Source: Methanoculleus oceani (lineage in GTDB: Archaea; Halobacteriota; Methanomicrobia; Methanomicrobiales; Methanoculleaceae). From it: a DNA stretch of 64,000 nucleotides. The DNA lies in NCBI RefSeq assembly GCF_023702065.1, contig NZ_QFDM01000002.1, positions 186,001 through 250,000 of the forward strand, in the 5' to 3' direction. Positions 48,701-57,333 of this stretch are shown piece by piece. The number at the start of each line of letters is the position of its first letter. Position 1 is the first letter of the stretch. The notes under the pieces are model-generated. The model saw only the letters and a list, made by a program, of their open reading frames with translations, searched no databases and was not told where the DNA came from. The position numbers and the translations under genes were made by a program.

Positions 48701-51700
48701 TCCTGAAGGCATCGATAGTAAGCGAAGTCATAGACCAGACGGGCGGTTGCACCCTGCAGAAGAGCATGCTGATCGATAGGAGGCTGTGAGTGTGAGTCGC
48801 CTCTCGGGTTCGCAAGGTACTTTTCCAGTACCGCCACATAATCAGGGTCCGGATCGAAATCATCAAGCGAGTCACCCGCTTGCTCCCCTGCTTTTCCCAT
48901 CACCGCAGTCCCGACGACCATGCCGAGCGCATCGAATGCGACTGCCGATCGGTTGCCGTTCGGGTCGGTGATAAGAGACGGCTGCATGACCCGGTAATCG
49001 AGGTTGGCGGTTATTCTGTTGTTCAGAGAGTCGCATGTTTCCCTGAGCTGGAGTGAGTGATCGTCGTATGAAACCAGCATGCTGTTTCCGAACTGATCCT
49101 GGAACCGGAACGGCAGGAAAAAATGACTTTTGGCAAAAGCCAGCTCCTCTGCCGGATCATCCGTTGTATTCGGACAATAATGGATTTTACCGGATGGGAT
49201 CCACCAGCAGTCGTCAGGATCCTCAACCGGAAACAGGTTGAGAATTTTATAGTCCTGGCTTCTGATATAGCCTCCGTCTCTCCCCAGCATCCCGGCAGGG
49301 TCCGGCAGCAGGTCCTCTGCCGGATCCGAGGCACGTTTATAGATCTCAGAGAGCAATCCGGGATTGAATGCCAGTTTGCAGGCCTCTCCGGGAAGCGCGA
49401 GCGATTCGACCGATCCAAGCGGCAGCAGCCCGTCCAGATTATTTCTGCGATATATCGTGCGGATATGTTCGATCAGTCGCCGCTCCCATTTTCCGGATGG
49501 GTTCGGTGCTTCGCGATAAACGGCCTGTTTCTCATACTCCGTGCAGGTATCGGAGCGTAACCGCATCCGGTCTCCGGCGGGGGCATCGATGAAATCCTCG
49601 AACCGATACCACGTTTGCATATCTGGTTTCGGGAATCCGGTCAACTCGAATGTTCGCATCTCGCCTGGAAGCGGAGTTCGGTAGTCATCGGGATACCGGA
49701 CGGGATCGTCAATAGAATTTGTGAAGCGGTTCTCCGTATAGGCAACAAGATGTACGCTTTGCTTATTCTGATCGTCAGTTGTAAGATCGGAATCCGCGTT
49801 GAGGCGCCCGTACCCGATCGCGGCCGACTTCAGCACATTGCCATAGTCATCGACCTCGAACGTCATCGCGTGGCTGATACGCGGATCAGAAATATTCCGC
49901 TCGTATCGGCAGTCCAGTGTTTCGCGGGGATAAACAAAGAAGACCGCATGCCTGTTGTCGCCGCGTCGCTGAAGACACCGGACCGCGTAATTCCTCTCGG
50001 ACACACTGTATGGAAGATGTTCCTTTGAAGTACCGTCCTCTGCGTATATCTCCCGCCGAAGCACAGAGCCTCTCAGTGCCCGGCAGGCCTCGCGCTCCTC
50101 GTCGGCGGTCAGGTTCTCCGGCAAAACGGTGTCCGGAAGGAGTGTCTTTAGATAGGAGTCGAATGCTGCCTGGTCTTCCGGATCAGGCGCCCCGTAGTAT
50201 TCGTGAGCCATATTGATCCCGATCGCATCTTCCTGCAGGTACGCTCCGGTATGATACCACGTTTTTGTCAGGACCGGCGGGACATGGGAGGATGCATCGA
50301 CATTCGAGGCGTCCGGGAACATGTCGCTTCTGCTCAAGGCTGCATACTCCTCCGTGTCACGCTGCTCCACCATCCCGAAACCCCGGAATTCCCGCTCGAT
50401 CCCGTCGAAGAATCCGTGGTGGTACGTATATCGCGTGACGAACCTGTTGCGGCTTATCCGGTCATGCATCTCCACCCGTGAAACCACATGGACCGGGAAC
50501 GGGAGCCGGGTAACCCACGGTGTCCCTGCAGCCTTATCTGCAAGATAAAATTCGGTCGAGGATGCATACGTGACGACCGTTTCGGCACCCATGTTGTTCC
50601 TCATCGAGATGAGCAGATGCGGTTTCTGTTCCCCCATAAGCCGGATATACGACATCTGCCGGGAGGGCGTGCCCGGCAGGGGCGACGACCAGACAAGGCA
50701 CCCCGTCCCGCTCCCGAACAGGTCGACCGCCATCACGGACGAGAGGTCATCGATTGGCGGAAGCTGCGTGATCGGTTGCGGTTCGCTCCATCGGTTGCCG
50801 GACTGGTTCAGGTATACATCGACACGGTCGTACCGCATGTAGAGAATATCGGTTGTCCCCGATCCGTCTGTGTCGACAAGGCGGATCCGCTTCTGGTCGA
50901 AGAGGTCGGGCGCATCGAAGACCGGAGAGTTATCCATCGTCACCTTTGCACCGAACTTCCCGTACCCGAGATTAGGCCAATAGCAGATCTCCCCGTTTCG
51001 AATCCTGACCAGGTCGCTCAGCCCGTCACCGCTCAGATCGGCAAGATGGATCGACTGCGTTCCATCGGCAAAGATCAGCCGCGGACCTCTGTCTTCATCA
51101 CCGGGCAGGTATACCTTTTCCGATCGCCCGAACCCGGATTCGGCAAGCGATGGATACCAGGTGAAGGTCTCACCATCTGCAACCAGGATGTCCGCATGCC
51201 CGTCGCCATTGAGATCTGCGTACATCAGGTTGGGGTCATACCACGGGATATTCGGGAGTGAGACGAAGGACCTGAACGGACGCCAGTCCCCGTCCAACGT
51301 CCGCTCGTAAAAACCGCTCACCGAACCGCTGAACTCCACGAGATCCAGCTGACCGTCACCGGCAAGATCCATAAGCTGCTGCCGTCCGCCCTCAAGGTCT
51401 GCGGTCGCAGGCATAGAGGCCACCGCCTGCATCTCGCCAAACCTGCCTCCACCGAGGTTCGATTTGTAATACCACGCATCGCCCCGGCCGCAGAGAATGC
51501 CGGAGATTCCCTCGCCATCCAGGTCCGCCCATTGGTATTGCAAACCATCCAGGCCGATCGGAAGGTTCCTCAGGCTCTCCGGATCGATTATCCCGATGGC
51601 ATCATGCAGCTCGGCTCTGCTGTACTCGAACTCAAGAGGAGGGAGAGATTTTTTTAGGTATGTTCTCGTCTTCGTGACCGGATCTTCTTTCAAAACGTAG

Positions 51701-52809
51701 CCGGACTGGTGGATCTCTGTGATAAACGAGGCAACCGGGCCTTCATCGTACGTAAATTCCATCGAACGGACGAGGCAGTCCTGAACCCCGAGTTCGTCGG
51801 GAAAGTGATGAAACATGAGGATCCGCCTGCAGAGCCGGTACGTGCGTACCTCAAAACCGGGGCGATACGATGAGAACGGGTCTTCCCGCACATCCCATTG
51901 ACCGTCATCTATGGTTACCGGAAAGGGAGTATCGAGAGGGAGATCGCGTTTGCAGTAATCAAAGACCAGCTCGAACATCCAGTCGGTGCGGGCGATGAGA
52001 TCTTCACCGCGAGTATGAGGACTTCTGTTTCCATACCGGATGTACTGCAGGTATCTGTTCGTGGATCGAAGTCCGTCAGTTCGGTTTTTTTCATGAATCC
52101 GGGAAGCATCTACCCTGTCCGAGTCCTCTTCTTTATACGAATATGTGATTGCATCTCCTTTATCATCGTAACTTTCGCAGATAAGCCAGCTGAAAATCCT
52201 GGAACCGTCATCGGGATCGGCAATCCGGGAGTTGGAGGTTCTTCCATAGATCGTTGTGATATTGTCTTTCGAGATTGTCCTCCAGAACGTGTCCCCGGTC
52301 TCTGTGTCGGTCCAGCGTTCGATACGGGCGAATAGCCCTTCGGTGCGGGGGCGATATTTCATGACGGCATACTTACCCTGACCCGGAAGAGCCCCCGCAG
52401 GCACAAGGTCTTCCCCTCCCGATAGGATAAACACATCCGACTCTTCCCTGTCAAAATACCGGGGAATACCCCTGTCGGTCTTCCGTGTTATGGCTGGAAG
52501 GGCGAGCCTCCAGCCGAATCCGAATACACCATTCCCTGCTCCCGAGTCATAGGAAAGAGAAAGTTGCGGGCCGAATCCCGAACGTCCCGGAGTAGCAAAA
52601 ATCGGAACGTTCATTGATCCGGTTCCTGTGACGGGATTCGTGGAAAACTTTTCACCCATCCCATGGATTGCACCACCTCCTCTGGGAAGGGACAGTGAGG
52701 GAACAACCAGGTTCTCTCCTGAAGCTTTTACATCTGTACTGCCAGCCTCCCCGGTACGCATTGATCCGGACAACGCCCCTTTCTGACCGAACCCTGCCCC
52801 GTTATCCAT
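44749..52809 (-). CDS. Tc toxin TcB-TcC fusion with variable C-terminal effector
   Basis: 2686 residues. SpvB domain first (about 45-330; NPVTGTGSMNVPI). Next FG-GAP-like blades of the TcB propeller (about 420-640; YADLNGDGHADILVADGE, HLADLSGDGLSDLVRI), then TcdB middle domain (GFFDGIEREFRGFG). Rhs/YD repeats form the cocoon (about 1680-2340), closing with KERDEETGLYYHGARYY and DPAGMVDGMNLYQYVGGNP; Asp2292 and Asp2316 fit the self-cleaving aspartyl pair of TcC. The effector (residue 2343 on) would be held inside and released through TcA. The protein is the first gene of the operon. No secretion signal is seen. Confidence 0.93.
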   Translation of the reverse strand: MDNGAGFGQKGALSGSMRTGEAGSTDVKASGENLVVPSLSLPRGGGAIHGMGEKFSTNPVTGTGSMNVPIFATPGRSGFGPQLSLSYDSGAGNGVFGFGWRLALPAITRKTDRGIPRYFDREESDVFILSGGEDLVPAGALPGQGKYAVMKYRPRTEGLFARIERWTDTETGDTFWRTISKDNITTIYGRTSNSRIADPDDGSRIFSWLICESYDDKGDAITYSYKEEDSDRVDASRIHEKNRTDGLRSTNRYLQYIRYGNRSPHTRGEDLIARTDWMFELVFDYCKRDLPLDTPFPVTIDDGQWDVREDPFSSYRPGFEVRTYRLCRRILMFHHFPDELGVQDCLVRSMEFTYDEGPVASFITEIHQSGYVLKEDPVTKTRTYLKKSLPPLEFEYSRAELHDAIGIIDPESLRNLPIGLDGLQYQWADLDGEGISGILCGRGDAWYYKSNLGGGRFGEMQAVASMPATADLEGGRQQLMDLAGDGQLDLVEFSGSVSGFYERTLDGDWRPFRSFVSLPNIPWYDPNLMYADLNGDGHADILVADGETFTWYPSLAESGFGRSEKVYLPGDEDRGPRLIFADGTQSIHLADLSGDGLSDLVRIRNGEICYWPNLGYGKFGAKVTMDNSPVFDAPDLFDQKRIRLVDTDGSGTTDILYMRYDRVDVYLNQSGNRWSEPQPITQLPPIDDLSSVMAVDLFGSGTGCLVWSSPLPGTPSRQMSYIRLMGEQKPHLLISMRNNMGAETVVTYASSTEFYLADKAAGTPWVTRLPFPVHVVSRVEMHDRISRNRFVTRYTYHHGFFDGIEREFRGFGMVEQRDTEEYAALSRSDMFPDASNVDASSHVPPVLTKTWYHTGAYLQEDAIGINMAHEYYGAPDPEDQAAFDSYLKTLLPDTVLPENLTADEEREACRALRGSVLRREIYAEDGTSKEHLPYSVSERNYAVRCLQRRGDNRHAVFFVYPRETLDCRYERNISDPRISHAMTFEVDDYGNVLKSAAIGYGRLNADSDLTTDDQNKQSVHLVAYTENRFTNSIDDPVRYPDDYRTPLPGEMRTFELTGFPKPDMQTWYRFEDFIDAPAGDRMRLRSDTCTEYEKQAVYREAPNPSGKWERRLIEHIRTIYRRNNLDGLLPLGSVESLALPGEACKLAFNPGLLSEIYKRASDPAEDLLPDPAGMLGRDGGYIRSQDYKILNLFPVEDPDDCWWIPSGKIHYCPNTTDDPAEELAFAKSHFFLPFRFQDQFGNSMLVSYDDHSLQLRETCDSLNNRITANLDYRVMQPSLITDPNGNRSAVAFDALGMVVGTAVMGKAGEQAGDSLDDFDPDPDYVAVLEKYLANPRGDSHSQPPIDQHALLQGATARLVYDFAYYRCLQDPSIPEPRPNVVYTMARETHCREEHKTGIKTRIQHSVSYSDGFGREIQRKVQAEPGPVPERGVDGSILVVDGKVRMTGHAVSPRWVGSGWTIFNNKGQPVRQYEPFFSDTHEFEFEVKVGVSPIVFYDPVGRVVATLHPDHTYEKVVFDPWRQRAYDVNDTVALDLRDDPDVSGYVSAYFEQIAPDREDWMPWLRQRIDPSSLPTDSPGLEPEKKAAVRALAHADTPTTAYFDTLGRTFLTVARADVTGGAMMTRVVLDIEGNQREVRDAYDRSVMKCDYDMLGNPVKQQSMDAGTRWMLNDVAGNPIYGWDSLGRTVRHQYDELRRQTHLWVREQLSGTEREYLAELAIYGEMHPDSNPSGASAGQRHLNLRGRILLMLDGAGIVVNCAKNPHHDSDPSVGGFESYDFKGNLLRSTRQLASDCTQTPDWKDFEDRLKSAIEQLNSDSPAELLERSGLLLPGPSSPLESEEFSGSTRYDALNRPIQSIAPHSSNAGTQLNVVQQVYNDANLLECVDLWLGEAAEPAGLLGSDTATRHMVINIDYDAKGRRKFVEYGNGVKTCYGYDPLTFRLTDLHTTRESGSVQNVHYAYDPAGNIVHIRDDAQQTVFFSGSIVQPESDYVYDAVYRLISASGREHIGSAATPWPTSDDRYRMNLPQPGNNSQMRNYTEEYSYDLAGNITRIRHSAMNGRGTNQNIWIRNFDYAEPSLIDNSQTNNRLTASSVGRNPATAPSESFRYDAHGNMLNMPHLPCVKWDFKDQLRSAGRSDDPEDCTGCRSGCIVYFTYDAGGQRVRKVMEQDGKRFHERIYIGGFEIFRKYNGNAGPKLERESLHVMDDRQRIAIVDTKTIDTSTPGPGSETLIRYQFGNHLGSAVLELDENADIISYEEYYPYGSTSYQSVRNRRPGSPEVSPRRYRYTGKERDEETGLYYHGARYYAPWLGRWVSCDPAGMVDGMNLYQYVGGNPLSLVDSNGMEGRQLWLAEQACFEIAPVATRTSRGITKLQHEALKAIDYCWGPGTGMDWGHPPGQTHGITMAGQSPPLRPQPSSENRSSYQDKLTKQQAAAQGKPTRDAKGYDPDVKPGTHFKQPPPEPFEKRMAAYAKTIKPAPKPGVPPAATTPPASSTPPHTSPPPEQLSLPFGKATLAEPSAPTATSPLSTTGLLKGAVPVVSSAASGLGMVAGGAGDVYAATCAAERQDAAGTAFHAATASTQLTGAALYASGWAAGSASTMAMGTTIAATGGMASLAFGSVMLAVDETQRAMRGEKTAAAEAVDFYVDLVEKGEEQGGVKGFFMKAGGYVGGSFAALIAAGQGYQGR

Positions 52810-53082
52810 GCATATCCCGGTACCTGGTTACTGGTCGGCAGAAGACCCTGAATGACCCCAAAAAATGCCTTGAAATCACTATCGTTTCAAATCATTATTA
52901 AGTAATCTATTTCTCTTTAATCCATTCAAAGGGGTAAAAAGGAAATTAGACGAAATTTGAGGAATGCATGGGGAAATAACCGGTGAAATCGGGGAGTATC
53001 GTATCATTCTGATGGGAAAGAGGTTTCCATCGTTACACCACCTCCTGAAGTGCTCCAAAAAAGGCTGGCCGGCCACATCAGG
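52810..53082 (-). promoter_or_regulatory. AT-rich upstream region of the Tc operon
   Basis: Strongly AT-rich between about 52850 and 52960, unlike the rest of the neighbourhood. Read on the minus strand it holds ACTTAATAATG (about 52892-52902) and ATTAAAGAG (about 52912-52920), candidate TATA boxes for the 52809 start. There is no good Shine-Dalgarno before that ATG. No small gene was recognised. Confidence 0.4.
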
Positions 53083-53290
53083 TTACGTTTTCCCCCTGCG
53101 GACCAGCAGGTAGTCGGCGCTGGCGAGGACGACGACCGGCACGTTCATCAGGATAACCTCCCCGACCGCCGGGCCGAGTGCTTCCGGCGTATCCACCCGG
53201 ATGCCCGCCGCCCCGCAGGCCTCCGCATACGCGACGAAATCGGGGTTGAGCAGATCCGTCCCGAAGTTCGGGTGCTTCCTCCATCTTCTT
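53083..53290 (-). pseudogene. C-terminal remnant of a thiamine-diphosphate enzyme (acetolactate synthase-like)
   Basis: Reading on the minus strand to a TAA at 53083-53085: HPNFGTDLLNPDFVAYAEA, then GIRVDTPEALGPAV and VPVVVLASADYL. This is the end of the TPP-binding domain in acetolactate synthase/pyruvate oxidase-type enzymes (consensus NPDFVKLAEAFGAKGIRVE). About 65 codons remain; the upstream 450 or more residues are absent and replaced by unrelated sequence. A deletion or rearrangement removed the gene, right beside the Tc block. Confidence 0.65.
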
Positions 53291-53485
53291 CTCCTCCGTG
53301 ACGTGTTCTGGACACGGTGTATTCCGGCTCGATATTTAATGGACGTTTTGAGGGAGCGGGGTTCTGCGAGGGAGTTGATCGTTCACCGGGGTTTAATGGT
53401 GCACCGGGTAGGCCCTGCTCCTGTTCTGGAACAGAGCAGGTAATGTTAAGTAATCTTTGCCTCACTATGGACGCGAGGAAAGCCT

Positions 53486-53803
53486 ATGGACAAGTTCGAG
53501 ATGCTGATGCAGAAGATGCGGGAGATGCCGCCCGAAGAGCAGATGAAGATGACGGAGAGCAACCGTGCGGCATGCACCTGCCCCGGCTGCCCGACGTACA
53601 CCTCCTGTGCGAAGAATGCAGACGAACGCCTCTTCTGCAATACCGGGAAGAGTTTCATGTGCATCTCCGAAGAGAAGACCTGCCTCTGTCCCACCTGCCC
53701 GGTACATGAAAAGATGGGCCTGAAATACCAGTTCTACTGCATCCGGGGAAGCGAGAAGGCCCAACGCTACGAGAGTACGCTCTGGGGTACAAAGATCATC
53801 TAA
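53486..53803 (+). CDS. DUF2769 cysteine-rich protein
   Basis: 105 residues. Cysteine pairs CTCPGC, SCAKN, FCNTGKSFMC and CLCPTC fit DUF2769, small Cys-rich proteins frequent in methanogens that probably bind metal or an Fe-S cluster. GCGAGGAAAG lies before the ATG at 53486. A likely promoter (GTTAAGTAATC) is near 53443-53453. Function unknown. Confidence 0.88.
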   Translation: MDKFEMLMQKMREMPPEEQMKMTESNRAACTCPGCPTYTSCAKNADERLFCNTGKSFMCISEEKTCLCPTCPVHEKMGLKYQFYCIRGSEKAQRYESTLWGTKII

Positions 53804-53882
53804 CCCCTTTTACACCGCCCGGCGATATCGCCACGGTACGGGCCGCCATGCTCTTCGCCGCGAATCAGGCATGAATTGTGAG

Positions 53883-53967
53883 CGCCGGGAGGGAGATTTG
53901 AACTCCCGAGGTGCCAGGCACCAGTGGCTTTCAAGGCCACCGCCTTCCCGGACTAGACTATCCCGGC
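53883..53967 (-). tRNA. tRNA-Ser(TGA)
   Basis: The minus strand folds into a class II tRNA of 85 nt. The 5' GCCGGGA pairs with 3' TCCCGGC, discriminator G at 53883. The anticodon loop CTTGAAA carries TGA (53931-53933), reading UCA serine codons. A long variable arm (GGTGCC/GGCACC) and the T-loop GTTCAAATC are present. The 3' CCA is not encoded. No intron. Confidence 0.97.
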
Positions 53968-54006
53968 TCGCCTTAACCTATTGGTCACCGGACAAAAAAA
54001 GGTTGT

Positions 54007-55092
54007 TCATCCCCGGCGCGTGAGGACGACGACGAGAATGGCGAGGAGTGCCAGGGCCGCCGGGACCGGGGCAGCCTGAGCGGGGGTGGGGGTCGCGTCC
54101 CCGAAGAGACCGGGCGCGGTCTGGCTCACCCTGACCGAGTCTGCGTTCGAGGCCGAGACCTGCACCGTTCCTCTGTCGTTGTAACTCATGGGGTAGACCT
54201 TGACGTAGACGGGCCCTCCCCGCGCGACGAGTTCTGCGATCTCGGGTTCGAGCATGCCCTTATTATTCACTTTATGGAGTCCTCCATCCTCATCGACGTA
54301 CTCGATCACCCAGTCAATCCCGGCCGAGGTTGCGATCGTCACGATGCCGCTTTTGGTGTCGACCTCGAAGTACGCCGGGGCGGATCGCTCGGCGGAGGCA
54401 CTTGCGGATATCATCGCCTGAGTCGTCGTGGGAGCCGGCGTGCCCATCACCACGAACACGGCGTCGCCGATGTAGCCCTTGGTATCGGAGAAGGTGACCT
54501 CGTACGTGCCCCCGCCGGAGATGGGCACTTCCACGGAGAACGCCCCGTTCTTATCGGTACCGACATACTCCGGCCCGTAAACGATAAAGCCGTCCTGCTC
54601 GACCAGGACCCGCACGCCCGCGTCCCCGATCCCGCTGATAACTCCCCGGAGATCGAGGGTGCCGTCGAAGTCCTGGTTGAGCGGGGAGGATATCGTGAGA
54701 CTCCCGGACCGGTCGACCAGGGTGACGGTTCGCTGTTTCGTCGAGCTGCTCCCGAAGGTGGAGAGCGTGGGATCGATGATCTCGATCGAGTACTGCCCCG
54801 GTTCAAGACCGGCGGTCTCGAACGTCGCGGAGAACGACCCGTCCTCCTGGACGACGATCGTCTGTCGGCCTACTTCATGCTTTGTGTACTGGGCACGGTA
54901 CAGGATAACCTCCGTGCTGAACCCGGCGTCGAGCGAAGGTTTGGGAAGCCCCCCCACGATCGTGGTGCCCGTGACTTTGAGCTGGTCGCCGACGTATACC
55001 GTCTGTGGAGCACTGATTGCGACATACGCGGCCGATGCTGCACTGACGAGCATCATCGCGGCGATGAGCGTCAGCCATGCGATCCTTTTCAT
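54007..55092 (-). CDS. Secreted surface protein with PGF-CTERM-like anchor
   Basis: 361 residues. Signal peptide at the start (MKRIAWLTLIAAMMLVSAAS). The exported part has repeated beta-sandwich features: YVGDQLKVTGTT, SGSLTISSPL and a carboxypeptidase-regulatory-like VGTDKNGAFSVEVP. A Pro/Ala linker is followed by a hydrophobic helix and RRG at the very end (VPAALALLAILVVVLTRRG), the layout of archaeosortase-sorted or S-layer-associated proteins of Methanomicrobiales. Likely cell-surface protein; binding partner unknown. Divergent from RaSEA. Confidence 0.82.
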   Translation of the reverse strand: MKRIAWLTLIAAMMLVSAASAAYVAISAPQTVYVGDQLKVTGTTIVGGLPKPSLDAGFSTEVILYRAQYTKHEVGRQTIVVQEDGSFSATFETAGLEPGQYSIEIIDPTLSTFGSSSTKQRTVTLVDRSGSLTISSPLNQDFDGTLDLRGVISGIGDAGVRVLVEQDGFIVYGPEYVGTDKNGAFSVEVPISGGGTYEVTFSDTKGYIGDAVFVVMGTPAPTTTQAMISASASAERSAPAYFEVDTKSGIVTIATSAGIDWVIEYVDEDGGLHKVNNKGMLEPEIAELVARGGPVYVKVYPMSYNDRGTVQVSASNADSVRVSQTAPGLFGDATPTPAQAAPVPAALALLAILVVVLTRRG

Positions 55093-55120
55093 ACCAGTAC
55101 ATCAACGAATATGAGGTATA

Positions 55121-56107
55121 ATGCTATCCAAATTAACCGAGAAACCGCTGGCGTCCTGGCGGGGGAAAGACCTCTATGAAGGGCAGATCCTCGATACGCT
55201 GACGGTAATCTTTCGGAGCGGCGGGTGTTCCTGGAACCGGTGCCGTATGTGCGGCTACCGGCACGAGCGCTACCCGGACCTCCCGGGGGACGAACTCGCA
55301 AAACGGCTGATCCGCCAGGTCCGCTGGGTGAAAGAGAACTTCCGCGACGAGGACTACCAGGTGCTCAAGATCTTCACGTCGGGGAGTTTCTTCGACCCCG
55401 ACGAGGTCCCTCCCGCCGTCCGGCGCGCCGTCGCGGAGGCGTTCCGGGGCAAGGTCGTGATCGCCGAGACACGGCCCGAGTACGTCGATCCCGACGCAAT
55501 CCGGGAGTTCCGGGAGGGCATCGATACCGGCGCCTGGGCAAGACCGCTCTCTGTCGCGGTGGGCCTTGAGACCACGAACGACTTCATCCGGGAGAGGAGC
55601 ATCGACAAGGGGTTCTCCTATGCCGATTTCCTCCGTGCTACAGAGGTCGCCCACACCGCCGGCGCGGGCATGAAGGCCTACCTGCTGATGAAACCGCCGT
55701 TCCTGACCGAACGCGAGGCACGCGACGATATGATACGCTCCATCAGGGACATCGCCTCCGTGGCGGACAGCATCTCCATGAACCTCTGCACCGTCCAGAG
55801 CAGGACCGAGGTCGAACGACTCTGGAAACAGCAGGCATACCGCCCGCCGTATCTCTGGAGCGTCCTTGACGTGCTGATCGCTTCACCGGTGCACATCCTC
55901 TGCGACCCCGTCGGCGGCGGGCAGATGCGGGGACCGCACAACTGCGGGACCTGCGACGGCCCGATCGTGAAGGGGATCGGCGACTACTCGCTGACCGGCG
56001 ACGTCGGGCTCCTGCGTGCCCTTGCGGAGACGGAGTGCGGGTGCAAAGAAGAGTGGGAGTTCGTGCTGGACCGGGAAGAGCCGTTCTGTATGCCGCTCAC
56101 CCGCTAG
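55121..56107 (+). CDS. raSEA: Archaeosine biosynthesis radical SAM protein RaSEA
   Basis: 328 residues. The N-terminal cluster GGCSWNRCRMCGYRHERYP carries the family's radical SAM cysteines. ETRPEYVDPDAI and GLETTNDFIRERSIDKGFS are the conserved Elp3-like core segments. C-terminal cysteines (HNCGTCDG, ETECGCKEE) may bind a further metal. With ArcS it converts preQ0-modified tRNA position 15 into archaeosine. ArcS is not in the window. Its end overlaps the end of the convergent TIGR00300 gene by four bases. Confidence 0.93.
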   Translation: MLSKLTEKPLASWRGKDLYEGQILDTLTVIFRSGGCSWNRCRMCGYRHERYPDLPGDELAKRLIRQVRWVKENFRDEDYQVLKIFTSGSFFDPDEVPPAVRRAVAEAFRGKVVIAETRPEYVDPDAIREFREGIDTGAWARPLSVAVGLETTNDFIRERSIDKGFSYADFLRATEVAHTAGAGMKAYLLMKPPFLTEREARDDMIRSIRDIASVADSISMNLCTVQSRTEVERLWKQQAYRPPYLWSVLDVLIASPVHILCDPVGGGQMRGPHNCGTCDGPIVKGIGDYSLTGDVGLLRALAETECGCKEEWEFVLDREEPFCMPLTR

Positions 56108-57333
56108 CACTCCCCCTTACCCTCGAGCTGCTTCTCGAGCAGCGGGAGGAACGTCCCCGCGTCGCTCACGACGCCGATCGCCTGCGTCGTCCCCCGGTCC
56201 ATCAGCTTCGTCACCGATGCGGGGTTGATATCGACGCAGACGGTCTTGACGTACGAGGGGAGGCAGTTCCCGACGGCGATCGAGTGGAGGAGCGTTCCCA
56301 CCATCACCACCATCCCGAGACCGGGGATATGGCGGCGCATGGCGTCCTGCGCCTCCACGACGTCCGTGATCACGTCTGGAAGGGGACCGTCGTCCCGGAT
56401 GGAGCCGGCGAGCACGAACGGGATGCCCTTCTTCACGCACTCGTACATGATCCCCCCGGTGACGACCCCCCGGTCGACCGCGTTCTTGATGGACCCTGCC
56501 CGCATGATCTCGCTGATGGCACGGATGTGGTGCTTGTGCCCGCCGGTGACGAGCGTGCCCGTTTTGACGTCCATCCCGAGCGACGTCCCAAAGAGGTTTG
56601 ACTCGATATCGTGGGTGGCGAGCGCGTTCCCCGCAAAGAGCACGTCGATGTAGCCTTCGCGGATCATCTTCGCAAGGGCGTCGGCCGCTCCCGTATGGAC
56701 GATGGCGGGGCCGCCGACGAGCGCGATCTTCTCCCCCTGCGCCTTCATCTTCAGGATCTCGCGGGCGATCTTTGCGATGATCGCCTCGCTCGGCCGCTCC
56801 GACGAGACAGTCCCGTGCATGAACTCGAACGTGCTGACCTTCCTCGGCCGTTCGGGGTAGACCACCCGGACCCCGGTCTCGCTGACGACGACGGCATCCC
56901 CGGCCTTGATCTTCGATATCGGGGTGCAGAGCGCCCGACTCTCCTTCTCATCGACCACGATATGACAATCCATCTCGATACGCTCGACGGGCAGCCATTC
57001 GTCCCGGTATTTTACGAAGGTCGGGTGGTTGGTGGTCGAATAGAACCCCTTCGGGAGGATCCGGTCGCCCTCTGCCGGTACGAGGGTGACGTCGCTGATC
57101 TCGGGGGTGCGTGCGCCGAGCCGGTGCAGCTCGGAGAGGATGGCGTCGAGTTGCCGTTCGCCGGGTGCCGCCACGCGCAGCCGCGCATAACTCGTGTCCG
57201 TCTTCTGCTTCCCGACATTGAACGTGAGGATCTCGAATTCTCCCCCCATGTCCATGATCCTATCGAACACCAGGGTCATGACGCCCGAGTCGATGATATG
57301 ACCCTCTAGTTCGATTTCCCGGCAGGATTCCAT
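56104..57333 (-). CDS. TIGR00300/LOR-SDH-domain protein, archaeal ornithine cyclodeaminase type
   Basis: 409 residues from ATG 57333 (MESCREIELEGHIIDSGVM), the start that fits family members. The N-terminal LOR/SDH domain (FEILTFNVGKQKTDTSYARL) is followed by an NAD-binding half with ALVGGPAIVHTG, LFAGNALATHDIE and GGHKHHIRAISEI. Homologues in methanogens and cyanobacteria release ammonia from ornithine to give proline (or act as arginine dihydrolase when fused). A TATATATGG stretch overlaps the start codon itself, so true promoter position is unclear. Confidence 0.88.
   Translation of the reverse strand: MESCREIELEGHIIDSGVMTLVFDRIMDMGGEFEILTFNVGKQKTDTSYARLRVAAPGERQLDAILSELHRLGARTPEISDVTLVPAEGDRILPKGFYSTTNHPTFVKYRDEWLPVERIEMDCHIVVDEKESRALCTPISKIKAGDAVVVSETGVRVVYPERPRKVSTFEFMHGTVSSERPSEAIIAKIAREILKMKAQGEKIALVGGPAIVHTGAADALAKMIREGYIDVLFAGNALATHDIESNLFGTSLGMDVKTGTLVTGGHKHHIRAISEIMRAGSIKNAVDRGVVTGGIMYECVKKGIPFVLAGSIRDDGPLPDVITDVVEAQDAMRRHIPGLGMVVMVGTLLHSIAVGNCLPSYVKTVCVDINPASVTKLMDRGTTQAIGVVSDAGTFLPLLEKQLEGKGEC

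Noticed and set aside
38319..52809. Contractile injection system or phage-tail toxin cluster
   Set aside because: No sheath, tube, baseplate or ATPase genes are present; domain content is that of Tc toxin subunits.
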